From: Streptococcaceae bacterium
Lineage (GTDB): Bacteria; Bacillota; Bacilli; Lactobacillales; Streptococcaceae
Direction: 5' to 3'
DNA length: 38,004 nucleotides
Assembly: GCA_031269775.1 (NCBI GenBank)
Contig: JAISYQ010000010.1
Span: 1-38,004 of the forward strand
A model generated the notes under the pieces. It was not told the origin of the DNA, ran no database searches, and saw only the letters and a program-made list of their open reading frames with translations. Shown in pieces: positions 10,820-20,341 of the stretch. A program made the translations under genes and the position numbers. Numbering within the stretch: the stretch's first letter is position 1; each line of letters begins with the position of its first letter.

Positions 10820-11700
10820 TATGTTAGAAGTTATGTGTTTGTAAAAGCATTTTGGCGATTTTTGTGCCATCAAAGATGTATCATTTACCGTTAAACCTGG
10901 GGAAATTATGGGCTTGATTGGGCAAAATGGCTCGGGAAAGACGACAACATTTCGTTTGATTCTAGATTTTTTAGTGAAAGAAAAAGGAAAAGTATACTGG
11001 AAGGAGCAAAATTTAAGTAAAGTAAATTACAATGAGATTGGTTTTTTGCCGGAAGAGCGAGGACTTTATCAAAAAGAGACAATAGAAAGTCAGTTGTATT
11101 TTTTTGCGCAACTTCATGGAAAAGCTAAAAAAGAGATTGACCCAATATGGAAAAATTTAAGATTAAGGGAAAACGTAAAGATAAGGTAAAAAGTCTTTCA
11201 AAAGGGAATCAACAAAAGATACAGTTAATTGCAAGTTTAATTCATGATCCTAAATTGATTATTTTGGATGAACCTTTTTCAGGCTTAGATCCTGTTAATA
11301 CGCAAATGCTAATTGATAGCATTTTGGAGATGAAAAGTAAGGGGGCGTGCATTATTTTAGCTCTCATAATGTGGAGAAGCTTTGTGATCAATTAGTTATG
11401 CTTAAAAATGGGAAAATGGTATTAAATGGTGCAGTGCAAAAGATCCAAGAAAGTTACACTCGGACGCGTTTAATGCTTGAAAGTCCGTTAAATAAACAAA
11501 ATCTTTTAGCAATTGATGGTGTGCAAACAGTAAAACAGGAAGCCAAAGATCGTTATTATGTAATATTAAATGATCCAAAAATTGCGCTGATTGTTTGGCA
11601 AAAAGCGATGGAAAAGACAGATTATTTACCTGTTTTTGCTACATCGGCTCCAACACTTGAAGAGATTTTTAAAATGAAAGTGGGTGAGGAAGATGAATAA
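10820..11700 (+). pseudogene. natA: Broken ABC transporter ATP-binding protein (NatA-like)
   Basis: ATPase of an ABC-2 type exporter resembling the NatAB sodium-efflux system. The ATG at 10820 follows an AAAGGAA site. Codon 8 is TAA (MLEVMCL-stop-KHFGDF). Further on lie Walker A (GQNGSGKTT), the EERGLYQKETI segment, the signature LSKGNQQKIQ, and Walker B (LIILDEPFSGLDPVNT), but in different frames: one frameshift near 11145-11190 and another near 11360, where SSHNVEKLCDQL continues in a third frame. The tail ends EEDE with the stop overlapping the natB start. At least three lesions mean no functional protein. Confidence 0.88.
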
Positions 11701-12945
11701 GTTATGGGTGATTGCACTTAATGTCTTTAAAAAGAATGTAAAAAGCGTTCCGTTTTGGATTAATATTTTTTTACCAATAATGATTGGTGTAGGGTCATAC
11801 GCATTTGCAGCATTTATGATGAATGATACAGATCAAAAAAGCACATGTATTGCTGTTATTTCTGAGGATCGTGATTTTCAAAATGAATGTTTAAAACAAT
11901 AAATAGAGAATTTTAAATTTAAATTAACTGAAGGTGTGAAAAATGCGCGAAATTTATTAGCTAAGAAAAAAGTTGACGGTTATTTAACGCTATTTTCTAA
12001 GAATGAAACTAAAAATCATTTACATACTTCAGAAGTGTTAAGTCAAGTTAAGCAAAAAGTATTACAAAGTGTAGTTAATACTGTTTGGATGCAAGTAAAT
12101 GCAAAAAAGTTAAACATTTCACCTAATAAATTGGCACAATTAAATCAAATACCAAAATTTTCACAGACGCAGATTTATTTTGATGAACATAGTAGATTGA
12201 CAACCAAAAAAGATAACTCAGGTGTGCGTTATATTATTAATATCATTTTTCTTGTTTTGACGATGATTTTTACTTTTACGTATAGTCCAATTATTGCACA
12301 GGAGATTGCCAATGAAAAAGGAACACGTATTATGGAGATGATTCTGTCAAGTGTACAAGCAAAGACATATTTTACGGAAAAATTTTGGGCATGTCGCTGC
12401 TTATTATCGTGAATTTTTTGGTTAATGGAATGATGTTTATTGTATTTATAACAATAGAAATAGGACGAGATATACTAAAAAGAATTGATCTTTCGGAAGC
12501 TTTTGGCGGTTTATTTATCTGGGCTATTCCTTTTATAGTGTTAACAATTTTTCTTTATATGTTGATATCAGCGCTTTTGGGATCATTAATTTCACGGATA
12601 GAAGATGTGCCAAAAGCTGTGCAACCTTTGCTCTTTATCGGAATGTTAGGGTTTTATCCAACGCTTCTTTTGCAGGATGATCCCAAAAATATTATTTTAC
12701 GTGTAGCAAGCTTTATTCCATTTTTCTCCGGTTTTATTATTCCAAGTCAGATAACAAGTGGTGTAGCAACTCTGATGCAAGTTTTAGGATCTTTTATGAT
12801 ATTGATTGCAGCATTTGTTATTCTATTAATTTTTTCTGCACGATTTTATAAAATCAACGTTCTTCTTTATAGTGATGGTGGATTGATCAAAAGCTTAAAA
12901 CAATCATGGAAAAATAGTAGAGAAGAAGCAACTTTTTTTAAATGA
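11693..12945 (+). pseudogene. natB: Broken ABC-2 permease (NatB-like)
   Basis: Membrane partner of the preceding ATPase. From ATG 11693, overlapping the natA stop, it reads MNKLWVIALNVFKKNVKSVP with a first membrane segment, then hits an in-frame TAA at 11900 and continues in the same frame (IENFKFKLTEG). The EIANEKGTRIMEMILSS box typical of NatB-type permeases is followed by a one-base frameshift around 12385-12412. The last part contains four to five hydrophobic segments and ends at 12945. Together with natA this is a dead exporter; the decay seems recent since the protein sequence is still well preserved. Confidence 0.86.
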
Positions 12946-13074
12946 ATGGGTAAGTCATTTGGAATTATTTTCCCAAAAAATTTTGATCTTGATGAATCTA
13001 TGAAAATTTTGGCAATAAAAGATGAGCTCACAATTACTGTAGGCTTTTGTATTTTTTTGAAGATGAAATTATGA
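12946..13074 (+). CDS. Tiny ORF resembling part of an AbrB/MazE-like protein (doubtful)
   Basis: ATG 12946 starts immediately after the natB stop and encodes 42 residues opening MGKSFGIIFPKNFDL and then LAIKDELTITV. The S-x-G-I-x-x-P-K pattern followed by a hydrophobic/acidic strand is like a swapped-hairpin AbrB/MazE DNA-binding domain. The part before SFG that such domains need is missing, so this is probably a remnant. No ribosome binding site is evident. Confidence 0.3.
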   Translation: MGKSFGIIFPKNFDLDESMKILAIKDELTITVGFCIFLKMKL

Positions 13075-13251
13075 AAAAAGTACATTTATAAAATCTTGTT
13101 TACTAGAGATTAAAAGATAAGATATTCTTTGACTACAAGATAGCGTAAATTTGTAGGAATATTAACTTGACTATTAAGTTTAGTACTATTGAATGGACTG
13201 ACTTTTAATCTTTTAAATTCATCTTGAAAAATTCACAACCTTAATTTTGTT

Positions 13252-13268
13252 GAACAATGGCATTGTTC
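13252..13268. promoter_or_regulatory. Perfect palindrome, candidate operator
   Basis: GAACAATG-G-CATTGTTC, 8-bp arms around one base, about 110 bp before the pstS start and about 60 bp before the -35 element. No T tract follows. It fits a dimeric regulator site; it does not resemble the direct-repeat PhoP boxes of Bacillus. Confidence 0.45.
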
Positions 13269-13327
13269 TAATATTTCGTTTATTTAGCCTTTTAAAGGGC
13301 ATATTTCTTTGATAAAGTTAAATAGTA

Positions 13328-13355
13328 TTGGCAAACAAAATAATGATGATAAAAT
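13328..13355 (+). promoter_or_regulatory. Probable sigma-A promoter of pstS operon
   Basis: TTGGCA (13328-13333), 16-base spacer, TAAAAT (13350-13355), 24 bases before the pstS ATG. Matches to the consensus are good for such A+T-rich DNA but were found by eye. Confidence 0.45.
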
Positions 13356-13379
13356 TTTTATAGAAGTAAGAGAGGACTT

Positions 13380-14237
13380 ATGAAATTAGAGAGGATTTCT
13401 TTTTTATTTGTTTTAATAAGTATTTTTTTTCTTAGTGGTTGCACTAAAATTGATAAAGACAAGTCGATTACAGCTGTTGGCTCATCAGCCTTACAGCCTT
13501 TTGTTGAAACAGTAGCAGAAAGTTTTAGTAATCTTCATCTTGGAAAATTTATTAATGTACAAGGTGGTGGCAGTGGTACAGGTTTGTCCCAAGTATTATC
13601 TGGTGCGGTACAAATTGGTAATTCTGATATGTTTGCTGAAGAAAAGCAAGGAATTGATGCTAGTAAATTAGTAGATCATAAAGTTTGTGTGGTTGGGATT
13701 GCTCCAGTAATAAATAAATATGCTAATGTTAAAAATGTTACATCAGCTCAGTTAAGAGATATTTTCTTAGGACGTATTTTTAATTGGAAAAAGGTTGGTG
13801 GTAGAGATTTGCCAATTGTTTTGGTTAATCGTGCATCAGGTTCTGGAACGCGTCTAACATTTGAAAAGTGTGTCTTGGAAGGGCAATCATCAAAAATAGC
13901 ACAAGAGCAGGATTCTTCGGGAATGGTGCGACAAATTGTACAGGACACACCAGGAGCAATTAGTTATTTAGCTTTTTCTTATATTCCAAAAAACATGATA
14001 AGGTTAACTATTGATGGGATAAAACCAACCAAAAAAAATGTTGCGCAAGGCAAATGGCCCATTTTTTCATATGAGCATATGTATACAAAGGGAAAACCCA
14101 AATCTTTAACAAAAGAATTTTTAAATTATATAATTAGCTCTAAGGTGCAGAATACATTAGTGAAAAAACTAGGATATATTCCTATTACAGCAATGAAAGT
14201 AGAACGTGATGTAGATGGACAGATTGTAAACAAATAA
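13380..14237 (+). CDS. pstS: Phosphate ABC transporter substrate-binding lipoprotein
   Basis: Captures phosphate outside the membrane and delivers it to PstCA. 285 residues. The N terminus is a lipoprotein signal: KLERIS, a hydrophobic stretch, then lipobox LSGC with Cys21 as the lipidation site. Phosphate-binding motifs are AVGSSALQPF (about 32), GGGSGTGLSQVLSGAVQIGNSD (in two parts, about 62-83) and NRASGSGTR (about 150). It is the first gene of a six-gene operon (pstS-C-A-B-B-phoU) in the order usual in lactic acid bacteria. Confidence 0.96.
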   Translation: MKLERISFLFVLISIFFLSGCTKIDKDKSITAVGSSALQPFVETVAESFSNLHLGKFINVQGGGSGTGLSQVLSGAVQIGNSDMFAEEKQGIDASKLVDHKVCVVGIAPVINKYANVKNVTSAQLRDIFLGRIFNWKKVGGRDLPIVLVNRASGSGTRLTFEKCVLEGQSSKIAQEQDSSGMVRQIVQDTPGAISYLAFSYIPKNMIRLTIDGIKPTKKNVAQGKWPIFSYEHMYTKGKPKSLTKEFLNYIISSKVQNTLVKKLGYIPITAMKVERDVDGQIVNK

Positions 14238-14258
14238 GCAACTGGAGGCTTTTTTTGC

Positions 14259-15173
14259 GTGGAAGATATAAAAACTGAGCTTTTATTAAAATCAAAGCGA
14301 GCAAAGATGGAAAGTTTTGGTAAGTTTATCAGTTTTATTTGTATTTTGTTAATTGTGATTGTTGTTAGTTTGATTATTTATTTTGTTGCAAGTAAGGGTT
14401 TAGCAACCTTTTTTGTCAATAAAGTTAATCTCTTCTCCTTTTTATTTGGTTTAAATTGGAATCCAGGGCAAGTGGATGTAAACGCGCAACCTTTAGTAGG
14501 AGCAATGCCTATGATTATTACATCTTTCTTAGTGACATTTTTATCAGCTATGGTTGCGACACCTTTTGCTATTGGAGCTGCAGTGTTTATGACTGAGATT
14601 TCTCCTAAATATGGTGTGAAGATTTTACAACCGGTGATTGAACTTTTAGTAGGGATCCCTTCTGTTGTTTATGGCTTTATTGGTCTAGCTGTAATTGTTC
14701 CAACAATTCACAGTATTTTTGGTGGAACTGGTTTTGGTATTTTATCTGGGGTGTTTGTTTTATTTGTAATGATCTTACCAACGGTTACCTCAATGACCGT
14801 GGATGCTTTAAAAGCGGTACCAAGGAATTTTCGTGAAGCATCTTTGGGACTTGGGGCAACACGCGCGCAAACAATTTGGCGTGTGCTTTTACGTGCAGCT
14901 TCTTCTGGAATTTTAACAGCAGTGGTTTTTGGCATGGCGCGTGCTTTTGGCGAAGCTCTAGCCATTCAGATGGTGATTGGGAATGCCGCTATTTTACCAA
15001 GTAGTTTGATAACACCTGCTGCAACACTAACTTCTGTTTTAACGATGGGGTGTGGCAATACGGTTATGGGAACGCTTGAAAATAATGTATTATGGTCGCT
15101 AGCGCTGTTATTATTACTTATGAGCTTAATTTTTAATATTATTATTCGAATGATTGGAAAGAAGGGTAGCTAA
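14259..15173 (+). CDS. pstC: Phosphate ABC transporter permease PstC
   Basis: 304-residue integral membrane permease. The GTG start at 14259 lies behind GGAGG (14244-14248); the protein starts MEDIKTELLLKSKRAKMESF, then a first membrane segment (about 23-46). The binding-protein-dependent permease fold follows with about five more segments and the EAA loop (REASLGLGATRAQTIWRVLL, about residues 188-207). GNAAILPSSLITPAATL is typical of PstC. It pairs with PstA downstream. Confidence 0.95.
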   Translation: MEDIKTELLLKSKRAKMESFGKFISFICILLIVIVVSLIIYFVASKGLATFFVNKVNLFSFLFGLNWNPGQVDVNAQPLVGAMPMIITSFLVTFLSAMVATPFAIGAAVFMTEISPKYGVKILQPVIELLVGIPSVVYGFIGLAVIVPTIHSIFGGTGFGILSGVFVLFVMILPTVTSMTVDALKAVPRNFREASLGLGATRAQTIWRVLLRAASSGILTAVVFGMARAFGEALAIQMVIGNAAILPSSLITPAATLTSVLTMGCGNTVMGTLENNVLWSLALLLLLMSLIFNIIIRMIGKKGS

Positions 15174-15177
15174 AATA

Positions 15178-16062
15178 ATGAATTCAAAGAAGTTGGACCG
15201 ACTATTTACAGCTGTCCTTTATGCTATATCTTTATTTATTGTATTGATTTTAGCCTCTCTTCTTCTTTATATTTTAGTGCGTGGTCTTTCTCATATATCA
15301 TTTAATTTTTTAACAAAGCCAGCAAAATCTTATGAAGCAGGTGGTGGAATTGGCATTCAGCTATTTAATTCGATTTATCTATTATTGATTACCATGTTGA
15401 TTAGCTTGCCACTATCTTTAGGTGCAGGAATTTTTCTGGCAGAATATGCTAAGCAAAATTGGCTTACAGATGTAATTCGAACAACGATTGAAATTTTATC
15501 TTCTTTGCCTTCAGTGGTAGTTGGTTTATTTGGTTATTTGCTTTTTGTTGTAAAAATGGGCTATGGGTTTTCCATTTTTTCAGGTGCTTTAGCATTGACG
15601 GTGTTTAATTTGCCGCTTATGACAAGAAATGTTGAAGAAGCTTTGCGCTCTGTGCATTTTACGCAACGCGAAGCTGGCCTTTCTTTAGGCTTATCACGCT
15701 GGGAGACAGTGTTATATGTAGTGGTGCCAGAGAGTTTATCTGGGATGATTACTGGGGTAATTTTATCTTCAGGTAGAATTTTTGGTGAAGCAGCAGCATT
15801 AATTTATACTGCAGGCCAATCTGCGACAGCTTTAGATTGGTCAAATTGGAATCCTTTAAATGTTTCTTCGCCTATTAATATTTTTCGTCAAGCAGAAACG
15901 CTAGCAGTTCATATATGGAAGGTGAATTCTGAAGGGATAACGCCAGATAAAGATGCAGTATCTTCAGGTTCTTCTGCCGTTTTAATCTTAATTGTTTTGT
16001 TCTTTAATTTTGGAGCACGTTTTGTGAGCAAACGCCTGCATAAAAAATTGACTTCAACGTAG
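15178..16062 (+). CDS. pstA: Phosphate ABC transporter permease PstA
   Basis: 294-residue second permease. ATG 15178 is preferred to an in-frame TTG at 15154, which would overlap the end of pstC; GAAGGG lies upstream. Six hydrophobic segments are visible, the first at about residues 12-36. The GGGIGIQLFNSIYLL segment and the EAA loop REAGLSLGLSRWETVLYVVV (about 167-186) are typical, as is SSGRIFGEAAALIYTAG. The start lies 5 bases after the pstC stop. Confidence 0.94.
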   Translation: MNSKKLDRLFTAVLYAISLFIVLILASLLLYILVRGLSHISFNFLTKPAKSYEAGGGIGIQLFNSIYLLLITMLISLPLSLGAGIFLAEYAKQNWLTDVIRTTIEILSSLPSVVVGLFGYLLFVVKMGYGFSIFSGALALTVFNLPLMTRNVEEALRSVHFTQREAGLSLGLSRWETVLYVVVPESLSGMITGVILSSGRIFGEAAALIYTAGQSATALDWSNWNPLNVSSPINIFRQAETLAVHIWKVNSEGITPDKDAVSSGSSAVLILIVLFFNFGARFVSKRLHKKLTST

Positions 16063-16072
16063 GAGGTTTTAC

Positions 16073-16882
16073 GTGGCAGATTATAATTGGGAGAAGCGCA
16101 GTATTATTTCTCTTTTTCAAGAAGAAAAAAAAGTTGTGCTTTATACAAAAGACCTTCGTGTTTTCTACGGTGAAAATGAGTCAGTTAAAGGTGTTTCTTT
16201 AGCGTTTGAAAAAAATAAAATTACTTCATTAATTGGGCCATCAGGTAGTGGTAAATCAACTTATTTGCGGGCGCTTAATCGCATGAATGATAATATCGCC
16301 ATTGCAAGCGTTAGAGGTAAAATTTTTTACAAAGATGCTGATATCAACAGTAATAAAGTAGATGTTTATGCAATGCGTAAACACATTGGAATGGTCTTTC
16401 AACGCCCCAATCCTTTTTCTAAATCGATTCGTAAAAATATTACTTTTGCTTTGGAGCGTTTTGGTTTAAAAGATCAGAAAAAATTAAATGAAATTGTTGA
16501 AGAGAGCCTAAAAAAAGCTGCTTTATGGGATCAGGTGAAAGATGAGCTTGATAGCTCCGCTTTAGCTTTATCAGGCGGTCAACAGCAAAGACTTTGTATT
16601 GCACGCTCTATTGCTATGCAGCCAGATATTTTATTACTCGATGAGCCAGCATCTGCTCTAGATCCTATTTCAACATCAGTTGTTGAAGAAACTTTGCTTG
16701 CTTTAAAAAAAGATTATACGATTATTATCGTCACGCATAATATGCAGCAAGCTGCACGTATTAGTGATTATACGGCCTTTTTTTATGCCGGAGAGGTTAT
16801 TGAATACGATCAAACAAAGAAAATTTTTACGCGACCAAAAATCAAAGCTACTGAAGATTATGTGTCAGGACATTTTGGATAA
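16073..16882 (+). CDS. pstB: Phosphate ABC transporter ATP-binding protein PstB (first copy)
   Basis: 269-residue ATPase energising phosphate import. GTG start at 16073 with AGGAGG (16061-16066). Walker A GPSGSGKST, the Q loop (GMVFQRPNPF), signature LSGGQQQRL, Walker B LLLDEPASALDP (the usual DEPTSALDP carries Ala here) and switch HNMQQAARISD are all present. It has an N-terminal extension of about 20 residues relative to the second copy. The two pstB genes are similar across their length and may form a heterodimer or be differentially used. Confidence 0.95.
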   Translation: MADYNWEKRSIISLFQEEKKVVLYTKDLRVFYGENESVKGVSLAFEKNKITSLIGPSGSGKSTYLRALNRMNDNIAIASVRGKIFYKDADINSNKVDVYAMRKHIGMVFQRPNPFSKSIRKNITFALERFGLKDQKKLNEIVEESLKKAALWDQVKDELDSSALALSGGQQQRLCIARSIAMQPDILLLDEPASALDPISTSVVEETLLALKKDYTIIIVTHNMQQAARISDYTAFFYAGEVIEYDQTKKIFTRPKIKATEDYVSGHFG

Positions 16883-16887
16883 TAGAT

Positions 16888-16910
16888 TTAGGGTCTATTA
16901 ACAGACTTTT
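16888..16910. repeat. Short near-palindromic repeat between the two pstB genes
   Basis: TAGGGTCTATTAACAGACTTTTAG is an imperfect palindrome (GTCT-ATTAAC-AGAC) ending in TTTT. A close relative, TAGGGCGTGTTAACAGGCTTTTAG, lies after secG at 28190-28213. It may be a weak hairpin or a dispersed short repeat; it separates pstB copies without an obvious new promoter. Confidence 0.35.
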
Positions 16911-16927
16911 AGGAGGAAGCTACTTGC

Positions 16928-17692
16928 ATGAAAAGCTCAGAAATTATTATTAATGTGCGGGACTTAAACTTATATTATGGCAAAAAGCGCTCTTTAAAAT
17001 CGATTTCACTAAATTTTTACAAAAATGAAATTACAGCTCTGATTGGATCATCTGGAAGCGGCAAATCAACTTTGCTTCGCTCAATTAATCGTATGAATGA
17101 TTTAGTGCCAGATGTTACGATTACAGGATCTTGTTTTTACAATGGAAAAGATATCTATGGTCCAAGAGTTGATACAGTTGATCTTCGTAAAGAGATTGGG
17201 ATGGTTTTTCAGCAACCAAATCCTTTTCCCTTTTCTATTTATGAAAATGTTGTTTATGGTTTGCGTCTAAAAGGTCTTCGCGATAAGAGAATGTTAAATG
17301 AGATTGCGGAAAAAAGTTTAAGAGATGTTGGTATTTGGGATAATGTAAAGGATAAGTTGCATAAAAGTGCTTTAGGTTTATCTGGTGGAGAACAGCAGCG
17401 AATTTGTATTGCCAGGGTATTAGCCGTTGATTCAGAGATTATTTTACTGGATGAGCCAACTTCAGCTCTTGATCCTATATCTTCTGGCAAGATTGAAAAT
17501 TTATTACTGGAACTTAAGAAGCGTTATACATTGATTATTGTCACTCATAATATGCAACAAGCTTCGCGCATTTCTGATCGAACAGCTTTTTTCTTAGATG
17601 GCAAGTTAATAGAGTATGATCGGACAAAAAATATTTTTATGACTCCAAAAAAACAAGAAACAGAAGATTATGTGACAGGAAAGTTTGGTTAA
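16928..17692 (+). CDS. pstB: Phosphate ABC transporter ATP-binding protein PstB (second copy)
   Basis: 254 residues. ATG 16928 lies behind AGGAGG (16911-16916). Walker [20 protein letters not shown] loop [12 protein letters not shown], signature [15 protein letters not shown], Walker [13 protein letters not shown] and [11 protein letters not shown] give a complete, canonical PstB. A 45-base gap after the first copy carries a short palindromic repeat. Tandem pstB1-pstB2 is common in streptococci and lactobacilli. Confidence 0.95.
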   Translation: MKSSEIIINVRDLNLYYGKKRSLKSISLNFYKNEITALIGSSGSGKSTLLRSINRMNDLVPDVTITGSCFYNGKDIYGPRVDTVDLRKEIGMVFQQPNPFPFSIYENVVYGLRLKGLRDKRMLNEIAEKSLRDVGIWDNVKDKLHKSALGLSGGEQQRICIARVLAVDSEIILLDEPTSALDPISSGKIENLLLELKKRYTLIIVTHNMQQASRISDRTAFFLDGKLIEYDRTKNIFMTPKKQETEDYVTGKFG

Positions 17693-17777
17693 AGTGTAGA
17701 GGATTTTTTTAAAAAATAATGGTAAAATTGCTTATCGATAAGTTTTTTAAATGGAGGTAGCATAAGGAGAGGTACGT

Positions 17778-18446
17778 ATGTTACGTAGTCAATTTGAACA
17801 ACAACTGACAAAACTACATCATCAGTTTTATAATATGGGAAACCAAGTTTCTGAAGCTATAAATAAAGCAGTGGCTTCGTTTATTGATCATGATCATAAA
17901 CTTGCACAAGAAGTTATTGATCATGATTTTGATATTAATGAACTTGAAATTAAACTTGAAAAAAAATCTTTTGAGTTAATTGCTTTACAACAGCCAGTGA
18001 CCACAGATTTGCGTGTGATTATCACGATTATGAAAGCTAGTGGTGATTTAGAACATATGGGAGATCATGCGGTTTCGATTGCAAAATCGACCATTAAAGT
18101 AAAGGGAGAAGCAAGAATTTTAAAAATTGAAAATGAAATTTCCAAAATGAGTATGCAAGTTAAAAGAATGATGGAAGCTGTTTTAACTGCATATATTGAA
18201 CATGATGCAAAACGAGCAGAAGAGATTTCTAAATGGGATAAAGTGGTTAATGATTATTATGATAGTATCTATGAGCATTCAATTCATGAGATGCAAGAAA
18301 ATCCAAAAACGATCATATCAGGTAACGACTATTTAAAAGTTGCTGGGTTTTTAGAGCGTATTGGAGATTATGTTACCAATATTTGTGAGTGGATTGTTTA
18401 TTTGCAGACAGGAAGAATTGCAGAGTTAAGCTCAACAGATGACTAG
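17778..18446 (+). CDS. phoU: Phosphate transport system regulator PhoU
   Basis: 222-residue all-helical protein that restrains Pst transport and signalling when phosphate is plentiful. Two PhoU repeats are present: the first around residues 15-100 with LRVIITIMKASGDLEHMGDHAVSIAK (in parts) and the second around 120-210 with YLKVAGFLERIGDYVTNICEW; the E/D-xxxD metal-binding motifs EHMGD and ERIGD are intact. The 85-base leader holds two purine-rich sites (GGAGG at 17754 and AAGGAGAGG at 17765); the second is best spaced for ATG 17778. No PhoP/PhoR pair is seen in the window. Confidence 0.95.
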   Translation: MLRSQFEQQLTKLHHQFYNMGNQVSEAINKAVASFIDHDHKLAQEVIDHDFDINELEIKLEKKSFELIALQQPVTTDLRVIITIMKASGDLEHMGDHAVSIAKSTIKVKGEARILKIENEISKMSMQVKRMMEAVLTAYIEHDAKRAEEISKWDKVVNDYYDSIYEHSIHEMQENPKTIISGNDYLKVAGFLERIGDYVTNICEWIVYLQTGRIAELSSTDD

Positions 18447-18469
18447 TTTAGCTGTTTGGAGTCATTATC

Positions 18470-20174
18470 ATGAAAAATTTATTAAAAAAGTTAATTTTAA
18501 CGTTTATAATTTTTATGATTTCGTCAATTGGGCTTAACAAAGTTATTTGTGCTGATCTGGGTGATTGGATTCTGGACGCTAGTGATTATCATGTTGTTGT
18601 AGATACCTATCAACCACATCTTGATGTTTATCCCCGTACCCGTATTATTAAGTTTAATAGACCCCCTCTGAAATTAGGGTATAAAGAGAATTTGTTTCAA
18701 TTTTTTCCTGAGACAAGGAAAAAAATTTAAAGATACGTGGTGCTATTTTGAGGCTTTTTGACGATGTATCGAGGAAAAAGAAAACGAAGTTCTCATACAT
18801 CTACTTTTCGATGAGGTCTAGTGTCCCATTAACTGAAGAAGTGCGTACAAATATAAGTCAATATTTGGGAGTGGATAAAAATAAATTTCAAAATTTTTCT
18901 TTTGTATTGACTGAAGATTGGGATGTGCCAATTAGTGGCAGTAGGGAGATGATACTGAGACCGCAAAAAAAGTTTGCGTCTCAAATACCTTATTTATGGG
19001 TAATTTATCCAACATCAGATGTTAAAGTTATTAATGGCTATCACGGGGCTAGTCATAGTCCTCATACCGCAGCAACTCCCCATACTGATTTTGATATTGG
19101 TGCTTATGTAAATATCGATGCAAGAGTTTTTAGTTTCAGTCATGGGCAAGGTCAAGTTGCTGATCTGGTACGTTATGATCGAGCATATGTAAATTACTAT
19201 ACGATGTTATATACAACGTGTGATGCAGATGGGCATTCGTTGTCTAATAGTATTAAATGGACTTGTGGAATATCTCCAGATAATTGTCGTCTTGGATTTC
19301 AAAGTGACCGTCAATCTCGTGCTGTACTTTCTTTTTGTGATTATAATGGTGGGCCAGTGGGAATGCTTAATGGAAGAGCTGCTACTGATTTAACTCCTGT
19401 ATCTAATGCGCTTACTTTAATATAATAACTCCTACGGGAACTGCAAATTATATTGATTCAATAGCATCTTTTTTGCCTGGAGGGATGTCTATTCAGGAAA
19501 GGTGGAAAAATATTTTTCTAAGCTTATTCCGTCATGGTGATATCTCTGCTGAGGGGATGCATCATTTGTTAGGTTTTGAATTAATCCGCTTGAATGGAGT
19601 TGTGCCTTTAGTTATTGCACCTGCACCGTTGCGCGGTGTAACATCAACATTTGTACCTTCCCTTCTGGCGTTAAGTCCTGTTAGCAGGCCTACTTCGATT
19701 ATATCAACTCCGAAACGATCCGTCTTAAGTCCAACATGGTCGATGTCTTCTGTACTAACAATACCTCTTGACAACACATCTTTTGATGTTTTTAAAGGAT
19801 ATAATCCTAATGATGGTATGCATCACTACACAATGAATAGAGGAGAAGTTGATGCTTTAGTATCTCTTGGCTGGCGTGATGAAGGTGTTGCTTATAGATG
19901 TAGTGCTGATGATATGCTGGTTTTTCGTTTGTATAATCCAAATAGTGGCATTCATCATTTCACGATGAATGCGAATGAAAAAGATGCTTTAGTTGCTGTA
20001 GGTTGGCAGTATGAAGATATTGCTTGGTATGCAAAAATATCAGGAACAGCATCTGTTTTTCGGATATATAATCCTGGTAATGGTGAGCATGCTTGGACAA
20101 TAAATTATGTCGAGGTTGAAAATGCTGTAGTCCATGGTTGGGATTATGAGGGTATTGCTTGGTATATAGAGTAG
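18470..20174 (+). pseudogene. Broken secreted protein with C-terminal DUF5648 repeats
   Basis: One ancestral gene now in three pieces. 18470-18658 encodes a signal peptide (MKNLLKKLILTFIIFMISS, hydrophobic core to about residue 27) and the start of the mature protein. A mobile element (18659-18819) follows; without it the frame runs KFN-VPLTEEV uninterrupted. The middle part (to 19425) contains no domain I recognise (HTDFDIGAYVNID, SFSHGQGQVADLVRYD, Cys-rich stretch). A frameshift near 19415-19425 switches to the frame PTGTANYIDSIASFLPGG, and the 3' part ends in three repeats of the N-x-G-x-H-x-x-T-x-N / GW-x-x-E-G-I-A type (DUF5648), as in the genes at 28539 and 29876. It was probably a cell-surface hydrolase or adhesin; that role is inferred from its relatives. 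Confidence 0.8.
18659..18819 (+). mobile_element. MITE-like element, short form, copy 2 (inside secreted-protein gene)
   Basis: A 161-bp element with ends AGACCCCCTCTG and TCGATGAGGTCT. Left flank AAT (18656-18658), right flank AGT (18820-18822), an imperfect 3-bp duplication. It lacks the inner block of about 60 bp found in the long form. Precise removal restores the reading frame of the host gene. Confidence 0.82.
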
Positions 20175-20341
20175 ATCTACTTTACTAAAGAAACAGACCT
20201 TTAGATAAAAAATTATTTTATATTTTTAATCGATGATCTTTAAAAAAGTTAACATGTTTTAAAATTTTATAAAAAGATATATATTTTTTTGCGTACTTTT
20301 TATTTAGCGTTAAAAAGTTGTATTTTCCGAAAGGAATTGTA

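Larger units (their letters stand above)
13075..13379. other. Gene-free region upstream of the pst operon
   Basis: 305 A+T-rich bases without a convincing ORF on either strand. They contain a 17-bp perfect palindrome and a promoter-like sequence, listed separately, which together make this the probable control region of pstS-phoU. A second weaker dyad (GCCTTTTAAAGGGC) lies near 13287-13300. Confidence 0.6.

Noticed and set aside
17731-17750. CTTATCGATAAG followed by TTTTTT as a terminator before phoU
   Set aside because: The stem is only 4-5 bp with almost no loop, and phoU is expected to be cotranscribed with pst.
20195-20240. CTAAAG...CTTTAG hairpin with A/T-rich tail after the broken DUF5648 gene
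   Set aside because: Six weak pairs only and no continuous T tract; too little to call a terminator.
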